Shown here one piece after another: positions 5,971-7,599 of a stretch of DNA of 7,599 nt (position 1 is the stretch's first letter; each line of letters starts with the position of its first letter). The stretch is from a bacterium (GTDB taxonomy: Bacteria > Desulfobacterota > Deferrisomatia > Deferrisomatales > BM512): NCBI GenBank assembly GCA_009724975.1, contig SRXB01000093.1, forward strand, positions 1-7,599, given 5' to 3'. A model generated the notes under the pieces. The model saw nothing but the letters and a program-made list of their open reading frames with translations. It was not told the DNA's origin and ran no database searches. A program made the translations under genes and the position numbers.

Positions 5971-7599
5971 CCGATAATTATTTCTTCTGTGCGGCCCGAG
6001 GCGGGTCTTTGGGGGGAAGCGCTTTCCGTAAGGCCGGGGAGCTTTATCTCGAAGCGTGCCCCTCCCGACGTTGGGCGCAGGTGGCGTATTGTGCCGCCGT
6101 GCTGCTCCACGACCGCGAAGGTGATGGCAAGGCCAAGGCCCGTTCCCTTGCCGGGGTCTTTGGTGGTGAAGAAGGGATCGAAAATATTTTCCATGAAACT
6201 GGCGGGGACGCCCGGCCCGTTGTCGGTAATCGAGAGATAGGCGTTTTGGCGGCCAGGGTCGGCCCAGGTCTCGATGATAATTCTCCCCTTACCCTCAAGG
6301 GCGTCCAGCGAATTTATGGCAAGGTTTAAAATCATCTGCTGAAGGCGCTTTTCGTCGCCCAAAATAACCGGCAGGGCCTCGCCCGGGCTCCAAAGCACGT
6401 CTACGCCCTTGGCGGCGGGGCGCAAAAGCTTGACCGCCCCTTCCGCGACCTCGTTTAGGTTAAGGCGAGTGCGCACCTCTTCCGAGGCCCTGCTGAAAGC
6501 CAAAATACGCTTCACCACGTCCGCGCCGCGCTGGGCCGAATTTTCGATTACCGTGAGATAGCCCAGAGATTTCTCGTCGCCTATGCGCGTGCGGAGCATC
6601 TCTACGCTCGGGAATATAGAGGCGAGGGCGTTATTGAATTCGTGGGCCACCCCGCCCGCGAGCCTGCTCACCGACTCAAGCTTTTGCGCCTGCAGCAGTT
6701 GCCTTTCAATGGCCAGGCGGCGCGTTTCATCCCTCACCACAATAAGGTTTCTGGGCCCCTCTCCCACGGCCTTTATCACAGAGGAGTATTCACTGCCCGA
6801 GAGGCTGAACTTTACATCCTCGCTTCGCTCGTGTTCGTCGAAGTGGCCTGCGAAGGCGATATTCAGAGCCTCCGGCAGCCGCTTGCCCTCCTCCACACCG
6901 AAAAGCAAGGCGGCGGATTCGTTGCAGTAGGCCACCGAGAGGTTTTTCTCCAGCAAAATTACGGATTGGGGCAGTTCGGACAGAATATCCTGCAAAAGCG
7001 AATGGTTGGCGAAAATATCCTTGGTCTTCTCTCGTACCTGCTCTTCAAGGTCGATATTTTTGCGCTTAAGGTCCGAAGCCGCAGTCGCAAGCCGCGACAT
7101 AAGAGTGCTGAAAGCGCCAGAAAGAACCCTGACCTCGTAAAAACGACCCGCAGGCGGGCTGGGGGCGGTGGGGAAATCCGAAAAATCCTCGGCCCATTTG
7201 GCAAGGTTGCCCAAATCCCTGGCCGTGGCGTTGAAAGTCATGACATAAAGGGCGAAAAAAGCCAGCATGGCGAACAAAAACGCGGCAATCTGCATTGCGC
7301 CGAGGGTGAAAGAGAGGTTTTGAAGCGGCGCCGCCGGGGAGAAAACCGCGTAATAGCCATTGGCTTTTTGGCCGAGCTTTAGGGGGTAGATTCTCATGCC
7401 AAAAGGCGAGTTTTCTATGTCTACAAGGGAATTTTGGTCAACGTTCAAAAGGGGCTTTTGTAAATCATCCCCCAGAGGGAAGCTCGCCGATACTATCTGT
7501 CCGGCTTCGTTGAGAATTGCAAGGTGAGCGCCGATGCGTTCCTTTATCTCGGAAAGCCACCCGCCTGAAAGCTCGTAGGTGGCGAAAAGGCGCAGGGCG
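5967..7599 (-). CDS. Membrane sensor histidine kinase, NtrB-like core (N-terminus cut by window)
   Basis: An open frame runs from TAA at 5967 off the right edge with 543 residues visible; an in-frame TTG at 7448 is internal, not the start. Domains in order: an extracytoplasmic sensory segment (at least the first ~90 visible residues, Cache-like in position only), a membrane helix of about 22 residues (near 7235-7305), a HAMP-like/coiled-coil linker, a PAS domain (near 6760-7000), HisKA with the phospho-acceptor in AGGVAHEFNNALASI (His codon 6642-6644), then HATPase_c with N box NLAINSLDAL, G1 DNGPGV, F box FDPFFTTK and G2 GKGTGLGLAI. All kinase motifs are present, so it should autophosphorylate. 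There is no C-terminal receiver. The gene ends 4 bases inside the activator gene. The activator lacks a receiver domain, so the partner regulator is probably outside the window. Confidence 0.92.

Noticed and set aside
7446..7448. TTG as the start of the histidine kinase
   Set aside because: The frame continues without a stop to the window edge with plausible sensory-domain sequence, so the true start lies beyond 7599.

Overview
The window looks like a Gram-negative bacterial chromosome, perhaps Desulfobacterota (former Deltaproteobacteria). I base this on the mix of a GAF/sigma-54 activator, an NtrB-like kinase, a selenodomain-type glycosyltransferase and TTG start codons. The lineage call is a guess from gene style, not a search result. 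Most of the window is GC-rich and tightly packed. The first ~460 bases are clearly AT-rich.

Left end (1-560): the right-hand end of an integrated element. A minus-strand gene cut by the window edge reads like the N-terminus of a RelA/SpoT-type (p)ppGpp synthetase domain. Next to it is a very short MerR/excisionase-type helix-turn-helix gene. Immediately after lies the 3' part of a tRNA-Leu gene (472-519) without its 5' half, followed by a strong intrinsic terminator. This is what tRNA-targeted integration leaves at the distal end; the intact tRNA and the rest of the element should lie to the left, outside the window.

Middle (561-4275): a small four-helix membrane protein of unknown function (+ strand) converges on a three-gene minus-strand operon. 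In transcription order the operon encodes a glutamine synthetase homologue, a family 2 glycosyltransferase with an added C-terminal membrane segment, and a PlsC-type acyltransferase with altered motifs. The last two suggest work on a membrane lipid or glycolipid. The first is the most striking object here: it keeps the bacterial type I glutamine synthetase fold from end to end, but nearly every metal, ATP, glutamate and ammonia ligand has been replaced or deleted, and the Tyr-adenylylation loop is gone. It looks like a pseudoenzyme.

Right (4276-7599): a 150-base divergent promoter region with a perfect 10-bp palindrome separates the operon from a NifA-like GAF-AAA+-Fis sigma-54 activator. That gene overlaps tail-to-tail by 4 bases with a membrane sensor histidine kinase that runs off the right edge. 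The activator has no receiver domain, so the kinase has no obvious partner in view. A reasonable but untested reading is that the dead glutamine synthetase, the divergent activator and the lipid/glycan genes form one regulated unit.
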